Shown here: piece after piece, positions 11,172 through 20,283 of the stretch
How positions within the stretch are numbered: position 1 is the first letter of the stretch
Layout of the letters: each line of letters begins with the position of its first letter
Source of the DNA: Labilibaculum sp.
GTDB taxonomy: Bacteria; Bacteroidota; Bacteroidia; Bacteroidales; Marinifilaceae
Direction: 5' to 3'
Assembly (NCBI GenBank): GCA_016342745.1
Contig: JAEINT010000007.1
Span: forward strand, 62,001 to 126,000
DNA length: 64,000 bases
The notes under the pieces: model-generated
Database searches by the model: none
What the model saw: only the letters and a program-made list of their open reading frames with translations
What the model was told of the DNA's origin: nothing
Translations under genes and position numbers: made by a program

Positions 11172-12206
11172 ATGAAAGGAAAACAATTATTAATAGCTGC
11201 TTTGGCACTATTTTTAAGTTCTTTTGCAATTGCACAAGAAACTACCGAATTTGTGCCATCCGGAAAGGCTAGCGGGAAAGTATTTTTTAACTACCATTAC
11301 GATATGACAAGTGGTGAAGAGCAAGAAAGTAGTTTTGAAATTAAAAGATCTTATTTAGGATATGATTATAATATAGCCAAAGGTTTTAAAGCAAGTATTA
11401 CACTTGATGTTGGTAAAAATGATGGTGGTAGTGATTATACAGCATACCTTAAAAAAGCTCAATTGGAATGGACTATGTCTCCTGTTGTAAAAGTTTCTTT
11501 AGGTATGATTAGTACAATTCAATTTAAGGAACAGGAGAAATTCTGGGGATACCGATACATCAGAAAGTCATTTGCTGATGAATTTGGATTTGAGTCAAGT
11601 GCTGATGTAGGGGTGAAAGCTAAATTTAAGATTAGTGATTCTTTCTCGGTAAATGCGATTATTATGAATGGGGAAGGATATAAGAATTTGCAAGATGAAG
11701 ATGGAAAGCAAAAAATTGGAGCCAGCTTAGTTTATGAAAACAAAGGCTTATTGGCTAAAGTTTACGGTTCTGTACTTTCAACTTCAGTTGCAGATGAAAT
11801 AGGAAACGAGGAAGATGTAACATCATCAAGCATAGCTACATTTATTGGATACAAATTTTCAGATCAATTTAAATTAGGAGCTGAGTATAATTTATTAACC
11901 AATGCAACCAAGTATTCTAGCACAGCGAAAGACAAAGATATGACAGGTTTATCTTTTTATTCAACTTATACATTTAATGAGAAATGGGAAGTATTTGGAA
12001 GATACGATAAGCTTTCTTCAAATACACTGAAAGGGGAAAGTGAGAAATGGAATTTGGCTAATAATGGTGGTGCAATTACAACTGGAGTGCAATATGCACC
12101 AGTAAGAGGAGTTAAGATGGCACTAAATTACCAAGGGTATAATTTTAAGGATTCTAACAATGAAGATAACTCGTTGGTTTTTGTGAATTTTGAGTTTAAA
12201 TTCTAA
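11172..12206 (+). CDS. Porin-like outer-membrane beta-barrel protein
   Basis: 344 residues with a cleavable signal peptide (MKGKQLLIAALALFLSSFAIA, cut before QE). The rest alternates hydrophobic and polar residues, has many aromatic girdle residues, and ends in FVNFEFKF with a terminal Phe, as expected for an outer-membrane barrel inserted by BamA. It most resembles the phosphate-selective-porin-like proteins of Bacteroidota. The substrate is not predictable. It is monocistronic: a TAGTTTTG element (11097-11104) that could be its -7 box lies upstream and a hairpin terminator follows at 12226. It may be functionally linked to the two porins 4-6 kb downstream, but it is not in their operon. Confidence 0.75.
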   Translation: MKGKQLLIAALALFLSSFAIAQETTEFVPSGKASGKVFFNYHYDMTSGEEQESSFEIKRSYLGYDYNIAKGFKASITLDVGKNDGGSDYTAYLKKAQLEWTMSPVVKVSLGMISTIQFKEQEKFWGYRYIRKSFADEFGFESSADVGVKAKFKISDSFSVNAIIMNGEGYKNLQDEDGKQKIGASLVYENKGLLAKVYGSVLSTSVADEIGNEEDVTSSSIATFIGYKFSDQFKLGAEYNLLTNATKYSSTAKDKDMTGLSFYSTYTFNEKWEVFGRYDKLSSNTLKGESEKWNLANNGGAITTGVQYAPVRGVKMALNYQGYNFKDSNNEDNSLVFVNFEFKF

Positions 12207-12225
12207 AAAGAGATTAAAATATTAG

Positions 12226-12259
12226 AACCGCTTGCATCACAGATGTAGGCGGTTTTTTT
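12226..12259 (+). terminator. Terminator after the porin-like gene
   Basis: AACCGC with an imperfect inner stem (TTGCATC against GATGTAG) pairs to GCGGTT, followed by a run of T. Confidence 0.8.
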
Positions 12260-12849
12260 ATGAGGTATTATTAAACATTAAAAATTATTAGATGTAATTT
12301 TGAATTTGATTGATTTCATGATTATTCTCTTTTTTTCATTGGATTAAGTTTTATGGCTACTTTATTAAGTTTTTATTATTAAAGCTTTAATATAGATTGT
12401 CTTTGTAGTTAACTTAATTTGTATTGTCGAATTATTATGAATGTAATGGTTTTTGATAATTAATTAATTGTAATCATAAAATTAATGATAAGCGAATTGT
12501 AAAATAGCCTAGTAAGCAGTAAATCAAATAGATAAACTTGTTTTGTAGAATGATTACAAATAGATAGTTTATTTAAATTTGTTAGGTGAAAAATATTTTT
12601 TATGCTTATGTTTGTCGCCACAGAAGACAATTTGACTAGCTCGAGTTGTTTTTTTTGGCTAAAGAACATAGTAATACTACATATTATACGAATAGATGTA
12701 TTTTACTATGTAAAGTATATAACATTGGAATATATTTTACAAATGATTATTCTGTTATAATAAGAGTTATAGGAAAGCTTTAAAGAGAAGATTTAGTTCC
12801 CTGATAATTTTTGATTGAACTCAAATATAATTACTCAAAATCTATTAAT
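12260..12849. other. Long A/T-rich region upstream of the glycerophosphodiester locus
   Basis: About 590 bases with no supported gene. The minus-strand open frame 12460-12669 looks like chance. TATGTTTG at 12607-12614 fits a -7 element but lacks a TTTG at the right distance. If used, the glpT leader would be about 230 bases. Several short A/T-rich imperfect repeats occur at 12675-12745, which I cannot assign. Confidence 0.45.
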
Positions 12850-14184
12850 ATGATTGGTTTCTTAAAACCGGCTGCTCATAAGGAGTTGTTGTCGGAAGAT
12901 AAAATTGACCCTACGTACAAACGATTGCGATTGCAAGTGTTTATAGGGATTTTTCTTGGATATGCAGGTTATTACTTGGTAAGAAAAGTATTCTCTCTTG
13001 CTATGCCAGATCTTATTGAATTGGGCTATTCTAAAACACAATTAGGATTCGCACTATCGGGGGTGTCTGTAGCTTATGGTTTGAGTAAGTTCATAATGGG
13101 AAATGTTTCGGATCGTAGTAATGCACGACGTTTCTTAGCATTTGGACTTGTTCTTTCGGCAATTACAATGATTGTAATGGGACTGCTTCCAGTTGCTACA
13201 TCATCGATTGGGATCATGTTCGTTTTGCTTCTGTTCAATGGATGGTTTCAGGGTATGGGATGGCCACCATGTGGAAGAGTAATGGTTCACTGGTTTTCTA
13301 TCAAGGAACGTGGTACAAAAATGTCTATATGGAATGTTGCGCATAATGTTGGTGGTGGTATTATTGGCCCATTGGCAATTTTAGGAGTTGCAATTTTTAC
13401 CGATTGGCAATCTAAATTGTATTTCCCTGGCTTTGTTGCTTTAGGCGTTGCTTTTATTGCTTGGCTATTGATTCGCGATACACCTCAGGCGTGTGGTCTT
13501 CCAAATATTGAAAAATACAAAGATGATTATCCTGATTCCTACTCAGAGAAGTTTGAGGAAGAGATGACAGCAAAGGAGATCTTCATGAAATATATCTTGA
13601 AAAACAGATTGTTGTGGGCGATTGCTTTCGCTAATGCATTTGTTTATTTGGTTAGATATGGAGTGCTAGATTGGGCTCCATTATATCTCGAAGAGGCAAA
13701 AGGATTTTCGATTAAAGAATCGGGTTGGGCATATTTCGCTTACGAATGGGCAGGTATACCTGGTACTTTACTTTGTGGATACTTAAGTGATAAGGTTTTT
13801 AAAGGAAAACGTGCTCCTGTTAGTATTATCTATATGGTATTGGTTTTTGTGTCTGTATTTATGTATTGGACAAGTGAATCAATTGTTGCCAATTCAGTTG
13901 CTTTGGTGTGTATTGGTTTCCTAATTTATGGACCGGTAATGCTAATTGGTGTTCATGCACTTGATTTGGTTCCTAAAAAAGCGGCAGGAACTGCTGCAGG
14001 ATTAACTGGATTGTTCGGTTATATGGGAGGTGCCTTGTTTGCTAATATTGCAATGGGTGCTGTTGTTGATATGTGGGGATGGACAGGCGGTTTTATTGTT
14101 CTTTTAGGAGCATGTGTTGCTGCTATAATTTTAATAGCAATGTCTTGGGTTTTGGAGAATAAAGGCCATAATGGCTTGCATTAA
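12850..14184 (+). CDS. glpT: Organophosphate:phosphate antiporter, GlpT/UhpT family
   Basis: Inner-membrane transporter of the major facilitator superfamily with twelve predicted helices, of the group exchanging glycerol-3-phosphate or hexose phosphates for phosphate. Signatures include GYAGYYLVRKVFSLAMPDL, GNVSDRSNARRFLAFGL, NGWFQGMGWPPCGRVMVHWFS, ERGTKMSIWNVAHNVGGG and the later LVRYGVLDWAPLYL. The longest open frame begins at a TTG (12811); the ATG at 12850 gives a normal short cytoplasmic N-terminus and about 444 residues. The next gene encodes a glycerophosphodiester phosphodiesterase, which makes glycerol-3-phosphate the likely substrate. Confidence 0.92.
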   Translation: MIGFLKPAAHKELLSEDKIDPTYKRLRLQVFIGIFLGYAGYYLVRKVFSLAMPDLIELGYSKTQLGFALSGVSVAYGLSKFIMGNVSDRSNARRFLAFGLVLSAITMIVMGLLPVATSSIGIMFVLLLFNGWFQGMGWPPCGRVMVHWFSIKERGTKMSIWNVAHNVGGGIIGPLAILGVAIFTDWQSKLYFPGFVALGVAFIAWLLIRDTPQACGLPNIEKYKDDYPDSYSEKFEEEMTAKEIFMKYILKNRLLWAIAFANAFVYLVRYGVLDWAPLYLEEAKGFSIKESGWAYFAYEWAGIPGTLLCGYLSDKVFKGKRAPVSIIYMVLVFVSVFMYWTSESIVANSVALVCIGFLIYGPVMLIGVHALDLVPKKAAGTAAGLTGLFGYMGGALFANIAMGAVVDMWGWTGGFIVLLGACVAAIILIAMSWVLENKGHNGLH

Positions 14185-14277
14185 GACCTTATAAAATCCG
14201 ATCAAATTTTATGAGTGTAAAATTGATACTTGTATCAAAATATGAGTTTACTATTTATCAACTATAATTTAAAACTA

Positions 14278-15588
14278 ATGAAAAACTTTAATGTGAAAAA
14301 TTTGTTGGCAGGAGCGCTTATCCTGTCCAGCATTGGATTTGCAGGGTGTGAAGACGACACTCCTGATTACAATGAGTACACTAATTATCAAACTTATCCT
14401 TTAAAGGAATTGAGCGCTGAGGCAAAACTAGTTCGCGATTACGTGAAACCAGATGCAGTGATTGCTCACCGTGGTTCTACTTTCTGGGCTCCAGAGGAAA
14501 CTGAAGCAGCTTTCCGTTGGGCTCGTAACATGGGTGCTGATTATTTAGAAATCGACTTGCAGAGAACTAAGGATGGTGTATTGTTAGCATTACATGATGG
14601 AAATCTTCGTCGTACTTCTAATATTGAAAGTCAATTTCCAGGACAAGAAGATTATCCTGTAAGTGTTTTCACTTTGGCTGAGTTACGTCAATTAGATGCT
14701 GGTGCTTGGTTTAATGAAGCAGTACCTGAAAATGCTCGTCAGTCATTTGTAGGACAAAAAATCTCTACACTAGAAGAAGTGTTGATGATTTCTGAAGGAA
14801 TGAGAATCAAAAGAGACTTAGCAGGAGAGCCTGTAAAGGATATGACTCGTTTAGATGAAGCTGGTTTATGGGCTGGATATTACGAGTTTGAAGTAGATCC
14901 ACAAGATAATGGTAACCGTCCTGGTGTTTATGCTGAGACTAAAGAGCCATATTTATTCGGTGGAATGGAAGCTGATCTAGCTACATTCTTAACTGAAGCA
15001 GGTTGGAATATCACAACTTCTCCAAAAACAATTGCTACAACTCCTGGTAAAGTTGATGTTGCAAATACAAATGGTCGTTTCATTTTACAAACATTCTCTC
15101 GTGAATCAATTGTAAAATTAGAGAAAGAACTTCCTGGTGTACCTAAATGTATGTTGCTTTGGGAATCAGAAAGTGCGTCATATGTTCGCCCTTCGAATAC
15201 GATTGAGTCTTTAGCTGAGTTCATTAACTTCTCAGTAGACTACAACTGTCATATTGCAGGTCCTTCTGTAAAAGGAAGTCCAAATGATTATCCTGAATTA
15301 ACAGAACCTTGGATGTGTGAAATGTATCACCGTGCTGGTATGCTTGTGCATGCTTATTCTTTCGATACTGAAGATCAGTTGAGAAGATACAATGGTGATT
15401 ATTTCTATGGTAATGTTTCACGTTTCGATAATCCAAACCGTGAGGTTGTTGGAGATTTTAGTTACGATGTTAACCAGAATATGTTTATCGATGGTGGTTT
15501 TACAAACTTGACAGATTTGTCAATGGAATACCAAGGTCGTGAATTAGTTGGAACTGCTCAAGAAGTATTGGACAACTTAGGCTACTAA
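14278..15588 (+). CDS. glpQ: Glycerophosphodiester phosphodiesterase lipoprotein
   Basis: Hydrolyses deacylated phospholipids (glycerophosphodiesters) to glycerol-3-phosphate plus an alcohol. From ATG 14278 there is a lipoprotein signal peptide with the lipobox FAGC, so the mature protein is probably anchored at the periplasmic or outer-membrane face. The GDPD domain shows the metal/catalytic motif AHRGS, the ETEAAFRWARNMGADYLEIDLQ strand and the TKDGVLLALHDGNL motif with the second catalytic His. An insert between the two halves makes the protein (436 residues) longer than E. coli GlpQ (about 358). It lies between glpT and two porin genes: diester enters through a porin, is cut here, and glycerol-3-phosphate is imported by GlpT. 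An upstream ATG at 14230 would add 16 residues in front of the signal. Confidence 0.93.
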   Translation: MKNFNVKNLLAGALILSSIGFAGCEDDTPDYNEYTNYQTYPLKELSAEAKLVRDYVKPDAVIAHRGSTFWAPEETEAAFRWARNMGADYLEIDLQRTKDGVLLALHDGNLRRTSNIESQFPGQEDYPVSVFTLAELRQLDAGAWFNEAVPENARQSFVGQKISTLEEVLMISEGMRIKRDLAGEPVKDMTRLDEAGLWAGYYEFEVDPQDNGNRPGVYAETKEPYLFGGMEADLATFLTEAGWNITTSPKTIATTPGKVDVANTNGRFILQTFSRESIVKLEKELPGVPKCMLLWESESASYVRPSNTIESLAEFINFSVDYNCHIAGPSVKGSPNDYPELTEPWMCEMYHRAGMLVHAYSFDTEDQLRRYNGDYFYGNVSRFDNPNREVVGDFSYDVNQNMFIDGGFTNLTDLSMEYQGRELVGTAQEVLDNLGY

Positions 15589-15614
15589 TTGTTAAATCTA
15601 TAATAGATAAAGAT

Positions 15615-16955
15615 ATGTTAAGAAAATTATATATCGCTACACTAGCTTTAGGAATGGTAGCGACAAGTGCAGTAGCTCAGGAAAAAGAAAAAGCTACCGA
15701 TTCGGAAAATGGAGGAATTGTTTTGACCTCTAAAGATAAAGAATACCAGGTTAGTCTTAATGGTAGAATGTACATGGATGCAGTTCATTATTTTGATGAT
15801 GTAACTGATTTAAGTGATGATGCTACAATTGAAGATATCCGTTTAGGAACTGTTATTAAATGGGGACAGTGGAGTGCTAAAATTAATGTTGGTTTCGGAA
15901 ATGAAGAGGTAAGCATTAAAGATGCATTTTTAAGATATAACCATAAAGAAAATAGCATTTTTACTGTTGGTAACTTCTTTGAGCCATTTGGTATCGAAGC
16001 TGCTGCATCTAGCAAAGATCTTCGTTTTATCGGAGCTTCTAACATGACACAAGCAATGGGTATTGGTCGTGGTATTGGATTAGGGTACAATTACTATACT
16101 GATAAGTTTTATGCTGCAACTGGATTATTTGTTGGATCTGTTGACAATCACAATAGTGGAGATCAAGGATTCTCTACCACAAGTAAATTGGCTTATACTC
16201 CTATTGTAAACGATAAACTTACTGTACAGGTTGGTGGTTCTTTCACATATCGTATTCCTGAAGCTAACGGATTTAACGAAAGTTTTAACGATGACGATTA
16301 CAACAGAGAAGTTGTTTTAACTGCAGGTCCTGAAGGTAAATTTTTGAATGCAGACATTCAGAATGCTCAAAGCGATATGCGTTTTAACTTACAGACTTTG
16401 GTTCTTAGCGGTCCTTTAATGTTACAAGCTGAGTACACAAAAACTAAAGTTACTCGTGATGATGATTACGTTTCTAAATTAATTAAAGACGGTCCTGCTA
16501 ACTATGTAACTTATGTGTGGCCAACAACTCCAGGTGATTACCCAGGATGGTATGGTGAGTTGCGTGATATCGAAACAAGTGCTTACTATGCTCAAATAGG
16601 TTTTCTTTTAGGAGATAATTACTCATACAGTTCTTCTTCAGCTTATATTAATCGTCCAAAAGCAGGAACTTACGAATTCCTTTTGCGTTACGATAATACT
16701 GATTTGAATGATATCGATGGTACTTATTTTAACGGATCTTATGGTCCTGCTGACTTAGGTGCTGCTCTTGGTGGAGCTGGTAACAAAAGTATCCAAGGTG
16801 GAAAATCAGAAACTTTTAGCGCTGGTGTAAACTACTATTTGAACAACAACGTAATGTTTCGTTTAAATTATAGCTATATGGATGTTAACAACTGGCAATA
16901 TCCATTAGATGAAAAAATCAGTATGGTAAAAGCTAGAGTTCAAGTGAATTTCTAG
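15615..16955 (+). CDS. Phosphate-selective porin O/P family protein (first copy)
   Basis: Outer-membrane channel of the OprP/OprO family, 446 residues. A signal peptide (MLRKLYIATLALGMVATSAVA) precedes EKEKATDSENGG. Family features are LNGRMYMDAVHYFDD near the start, IRLGTVIKWGQWSAKINVGFGNEEVSIKDAFLRY, VGNFFEPFGIE, and the barrel-closing end ISMVKARVQVNF with a terminal Phe. It starts 26 bases after glpQ, so the two are co-transcribed, and a strong terminator follows. The expected solutes are anionic phosphorus compounds; given its neighbours, glycerophosphodiesters are plausible. Confidence 0.88.
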   Translation: MLRKLYIATLALGMVATSAVAQEKEKATDSENGGIVLTSKDKEYQVSLNGRMYMDAVHYFDDVTDLSDDATIEDIRLGTVIKWGQWSAKINVGFGNEEVSIKDAFLRYNHKENSIFTVGNFFEPFGIEAAASSKDLRFIGASNMTQAMGIGRGIGLGYNYYTDKFYAATGLFVGSVDNHNSGDQGFSTTSKLAYTPIVNDKLTVQVGGSFTYRIPEANGFNESFNDDDYNREVVLTAGPEGKFLNADIQNAQSDMRFNLQTLVLSGPLMLQAEYTKTKVTRDDDYVSKLIKDGPANYVTYVWPTTPGDYPGWYGELRDIETSAYYAQIGFLLGDNYSYSSSSAYINRPKAGTYEFLLRYDNTDLNDIDGTYFNGSYGPADLGAALGGAGNKSIQGGKSETFSAGVNYYLNNNVMFRLNYSYMDVNNWQYPLDEKISMVKARVQVNF

Positions 16956-16991
16956 TAAGTACAACGTACTATTTATTTATTTATTTATACG

Positions 16992-17025
16992 AAAGAGGAG
17001 CAATTTTATTGCTCCTCTTTTTTTT
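16992..17025 (+). terminator. Terminator between the two OprP-type porin genes
   Basis: A perfect 12-bp stem (AAAGAGGAGCAA and complement) around TTTTA is followed by eight T. It separates the glpT-glpQ-porin unit from the second porin gene. Confidence 0.94.
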
Positions 17026-17112
17026 GTTAATTGTGTTTTGGTGAAATTATTTATTCTTAATCTAAAATCTCTATTTAGTACATTTAGATTGCTAATCACT
17101 AATTAATCTAAC

Positions 17113-18309
17113 ATGAAAAAGTTCTACCTACTTATTTTCTGCTTTTGTTTTTTTGCAGCAAGTTTATTCGCCCAAGATTCTAACAAACTAAAATTAAGTG
17201 TTAAAAAAGGTTCTGTGCAATTGGCATCTGACGATGGTCAGTTTAACTTTGGTTTTGGAGGACTACTCTTTATGGATGCCGCAAGTTATTTTGATGATGA
17301 AACAGATTTAGGAAGCGGTAGTGAAATTAGAGATGTTAGATTTTTAATGAAAGCTACTCTTTGGAAAAAATGGGATGCGAAAATCAATATTGGATTTGCT
17401 GATGGAGCAGTATCTCTTAAAGATGTTTTCTTAAAATATAAAATTGACAAGAATAGTTTTGTTCGAATTGGCCATTTTCTGGAGCCTTTTGGAATAGAGC
17501 AAACAGAAAGTTTTACCTCCATCAAATTCTTGTATGCTTCAAGTACTATGGAAGCATTCCGACCAAGAAGAAATCTAGGCGTATCTTATGCTACTTGGGG
17601 AAATAAGCATTTTTGGGAAGCAGGATTATTTGGTAGTGATACCAATAACAAAACTCAAGGTGACGAAGGATATGGATTAACCTCAAGATTTGCATTTGCT
17701 CCAGTTCAAACAGATGCTGGTGTGTTTCATGTAGGAATATCGGGAATTTATCGGACCGCTAATTCTGTTGGTTTTGATGAAAGTGGTATCGAGAATCCAA
17801 AATCAATTCGTTATAGATCAAGACCTGCCACTCATATCGAAAGAAGAAGATTTGTTGATGCAAAAGTTAGTAATGCAGAAAATGAGGTAAAGCTAGGTTT
17901 CGAAATAATAGCTGCCACAGGTCCTTTATTTTTGCAAGGAGAATACATCGATGCAAGTGTATCTAGAAAATCAGGAAATGAGGATTATCACGCAAAAGGA
18001 TGGTATGCTCAATTAGGATACTTGCTTAAAGGTGGTAATTACAAATACAAGATGAAATCAGCACGTTTGGCTAAGCCTGCGCCCGGATCTATTGAATTAT
18101 TGGCTCGTTACAACGAGACGGATTTGAATGATTCTGACGCCTTAATTTTTGGAGGGAAACAAAAAGATATAACAATTGGTTGTACCTGGTATATGAACCA
18201 CAATATGCAAATGAAATTTAATTTTGCTAATGTTGATTTGGATGAAAATACGTTAAATGGAGAAGAGAATTTTAATCTGATTCAAACTCGATTTCAACTA
18301 GCATTCTAA
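17113..18309 (+). CDS. Phosphate-selective porin O/P family protein (second copy)
   Basis: 398 residues, a paralogue of the porin encoded just upstream. It shares the order of motifs: GLLFMDAASYFDDETDLGSGSEIRDVRF, WDAKINIGFADGAVSLKDVFLKY, IGHFLEPFGIEQ, a Gly/Tyr-rich middle, ELLARYNETDLND, and a terminal FQLAF. A signal peptide is clear (MKKFYLLIFCFCFFAASLFA). It is about 50 residues shorter, the loss being in the loops of the second half. It has its own terminators on both sides, so it can be expressed separately from the upstream operon. Probably a tandem duplicate that has diverged in substrate or regulation. Confidence 0.87.
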   Translation: MKKFYLLIFCFCFFAASLFAQDSNKLKLSVKKGSVQLASDDGQFNFGFGGLLFMDAASYFDDETDLGSGSEIRDVRFLMKATLWKKWDAKINIGFADGAVSLKDVFLKYKIDKNSFVRIGHFLEPFGIEQTESFTSIKFLYASSTMEAFRPRRNLGVSYATWGNKHFWEAGLFGSDTNNKTQGDEGYGLTSRFAFAPVQTDAGVFHVGISGIYRTANSVGFDESGIENPKSIRYRSRPATHIERRRFVDAKVSNAENEVKLGFEIIAATGPLFLQGEYIDASVSRKSGNEDYHAKGWYAQLGYLLKGGNYKYKMKSARLAKPAPGSIELLARYNETDLNDSDALIFGGKQKDITIGCTWYMNHNMQMKFNFANVDLDENTLNGEENFNLIQTRFQLAF

Positions 18310-18340
18310 ATTGAATTATTGAAATTATTATATTTTTACG

Positions 18341-18368
18341 AAGCCTGATTTATTATCAGGCTTTTTTG
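18341..18368 (+). terminator. Terminator after the second porin gene
   Basis: AAGCCTGAT and ATCAGGCTT pair around TTATT and are followed by a T-run. Confidence 0.9.
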
Positions 18369-18414
18369 TTTTTGATCGAGTAAAGTCTTTGTTGTATTTA
18401 TATATCTTTGCTTT

Positions 18415-18915
18415 ATGGACAAAGAAAAAGCTGAACAGGAGAAACAGTTTATACGCAAAATCTTCATCGATGAAATTGGCCGCTTGCAAAAAGAAGGCTT
18501 CTATTTTTTCTCCTTTATAATGATGGGACAAGCCATTGAGGCATTAGGTTGTTTTTTAGATAATAAACCATTAAAAGCTCGTGCTCAATCATCAAAACGA
18601 TTTTCAAAATCATTAAATATATTAATGGGGAACGATTATCGTGCTGTGAATAAGGATTTTTGGCTTTACGACAGACTTAGAAACCAATTAACGCATTCAT
18701 TTGTTCCGAGCAAATCTCTTCTGCTTTGCGCTCGAAATAATCAACCGGAAGATGCAGATCATTTAGACTTTTTAGATGATAGGTTGGTTTTGGTTGCCGA
18801 AGATATGTATGAAGATTTGGTAAAGGGATGTGAAAAACTCTTTGGAATGATCGATAGAGGTAAAGTACCTTTGAAAAATATTGCAGCATCTCCTGAGGAG
18901 TTGGGAATAGTATAA
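18415..18915 (+). CDS. Conserved hypothetical protein with a HEPN-like RNQLTH motif
   Basis: 166 residues, mostly helical and cytoplasmic, without signal peptide. I do not recognise a characterised family. The segment R89-N-Q-L-T-H94 has the spacing (R, polar, three residues, H) of the HEPN superfamily, whose members are often RNases or nucleotidyltransferase partners; the surrounding helices (IMMGQAIEALGCFLDN before, LVAEDMYEDLVKGCEKLF after) are compatible with a small helical bundle. A TATCTTTG box (18403-18410) sits only four bases before the ATG, so the mRNA may be almost leaderless. It precedes the DUF2520 gene by 10 bases and probably shares its transcript. A housekeeping role is more likely than a toxin, because no antitoxin partner is adjacent. 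Confidence 0.6.
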   Translation: MDKEKAEQEKQFIRKIFIDEIGRLQKEGFYFFSFIMMGQAIEALGCFLDNKPLKARAQSSKRFSKSLNILMGNDYRAVNKDFWLYDRLRNQLTHSFVPSKSLLLCARNNQPEDADHLDFLDDRLVLVAEDMYEDLVKGCEKLFGMIDRGKVPLKNIAASPEELGIV

Positions 18916-18925
18916 TATCCATAAT

Positions 18926-19705
18926 ATGATTGAAAAAATTGTAATAATTGGTGCAGGAAATTTAGCCACACAACTTTCGCTTGCTCTTCACGAAAAAGGC
19001 TTGGGAATTATTCAGGTTTACAGTCGAACCATAGAGTCGGCTAGTGAACTTGCTGGCAAAGTAAATGCGGAAGCAAGCAATTCCTTACAGGATATAAAGA
19101 CAAATGCCGATTTGTATATTTTGGCAGTAAGCGATAAGGCTTTGCAATCCGTTTTGGATGGAATTTCAATTCCAAAGGCTAAGCTTGTCCATACCGCAGG
19201 GAGTATCTCTGTTGATGTTTTTAAAGATTACACCGATACCTTTGGCGTCTTCTATCCTTTACAGACCTTCTCAAAAAATAGGAAAGTAGATTTTTCAAAC
19301 ATACCCATCTGTATTGAGGCAAATCAAGAAGCCTTTGCAGCTGAATTGTTCGAATTGGGAAGGAAAATATCTTCGAACTTACATGCGATATCATCCGATC
19401 AGAGGAAGCAATTGCATTTGGCTGCAGTTTTTACTTGTAATTTTGCAAACCACATGTATAGTATTGGACAGGAGTTATTGGCTGAGAAAAATGTAGATTT
19501 TAATTTGCTTCAACCTTTAATTAAAGAGACAGCAGAAAAAATCACAGAATTGGATCCAATAGCCGCGCAGACGGGACCAGCGGTTCGATTCGATGAAGAA
19601 ATAATGAATTCTCATGAGAAGAGCTTAAAAGATTCTCCTGATTTTCAAAAATTGTATAGATTTGTGAGTGAAAGCATTTATAAGATGCATTCTTCAATAA
19701 AATAA
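18926..19705 (+). CDS. Rossmann-fold DUF2520 protein (NADP oxidoreductase-like)
   Basis: 259 residues. The N-terminal domain is an NAD(P)-binding Rossmann fold: IVIIGAGNLATQLSLALHEKG with the GxGNxA dinucleotide loop, followed by LVHTAGS and the FYPLQTFSK stretch. The C-terminal half is the helical DUF2520 domain (HLAAVFTCNFANHMYSIGQELL, and ETAEKITELDPIAAQTGPAVR) resembling the dimerisation domain of pyrroline-5-carboxylate reductases. The substrate is unknown. In many Bacteroidota it precedes kdsC, as here (26-base gap), so it belongs to a conserved housekeeping operon. Confidence 0.86.
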   Translation: MIEKIVIIGAGNLATQLSLALHEKGLGIIQVYSRTIESASELAGKVNAEASNSLQDIKTNADLYILAVSDKALQSVLDGISIPKAKLVHTAGSISVDVFKDYTDTFGVFYPLQTFSKNRKVDFSNIPICIEANQEAFAAELFELGRKISSNLHAISSDQRKQLHLAAVFTCNFANHMYSIGQELLAEKNVDFNLLQPLIKETAEKITELDPIAAQTGPAVRFDEEIMNSHEKSLKDSPDFQKLYRFVSESIYKMHSSIK

Positions 19706-19731
19706 TAGAGAAACACATAGATATTAACATT

Positions 19732-20259
19732 ATGGCATTTTTTAAAGAAGACTTGATGAAAGTTACGGCTTTCATTTTTGATGTGGATGGAGTTCTTTCC
19801 AACGAATGTATTGTAATCGATTCATCGGGCGAAATGTTGAGAACAGCCAACACGAAAGATGGTTACGCAATTCAATATGCAGTAAAGAAAGGTTATCCTG
19901 TTGCCATAATTACTGGTGGAATGTCAGATGCTGTAGAAAAGCGCTACAGAGGATTAGGTGTTAAGGATATTTATATGGCATCGAAAGATAAGATTAAGGA
20001 TTTTGAAGATTTTATTTCTAAGAATGACTTAAATCCTGATCAGATCATGTATATGGGTGATGATTTGCCAGATTATGAGGTAATGAAACGAATTGGAGTG
20101 CCTACTTGTCCTGCAAATGCAGTAGAGCAAATTAAGGCTATTTCAAATTATATTTCGGATAAAGATGGTGGCTATGGATGCGTTAGAGATGTAGTTGAAC
20201 AAGTGCTTAGAGCTCATGGGAAGTGGCTTGAGGCGGACACTAAAATTCAAAGTATATAA
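19732..20259 (+). CDS. kdsC: KdsC-type HAD phosphatase (3-deoxy-D-manno-octulosonate 8-phosphate phosphatase)
   Basis: 175 residues, the usual size of the cap-less C0-type HAD tetramer that dephosphorylates KDO-8-phosphate in lipopolysaccharide core synthesis. Motif I is FDVDGVL (nucleophile D17, acid D19), motif II the IITGG threonine, and motif III/IV lie in KDKIKDFE and YMGDDLPDYEVM. KdsC members also have the long tail GYGCVRDVVEQVLRAHGKW seen here. It lies in the conserved DUF2520-kdsC-ubiA-maf order. HAD specificities are hard to read, but length and tail favour KdsC. Confidence 0.87.
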   Translation: MAFFKEDLMKVTAFIFDVDGVLSNECIVIDSSGEMLRTANTKDGYAIQYAVKKGYPVAIITGGMSDAVEKRYRGLGVKDIYMASKDKIKDFEDFISKNDLNPDQIMYMGDDLPDYEVMKRIGVPTCPANAVEQIKAISNYISDKDGGYGCVRDVVEQVLRAHGKWLEADTKIQSI

Positions 20260-20283
20260 TCTAATTCTAAACCGATACGACCA

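Noticed and set aside
12460-12669. 69-codon minus-strand open frame upstream of glpT
   Set aside because: Low-complexity product with no start context; probably chance in A/T-rich DNA.
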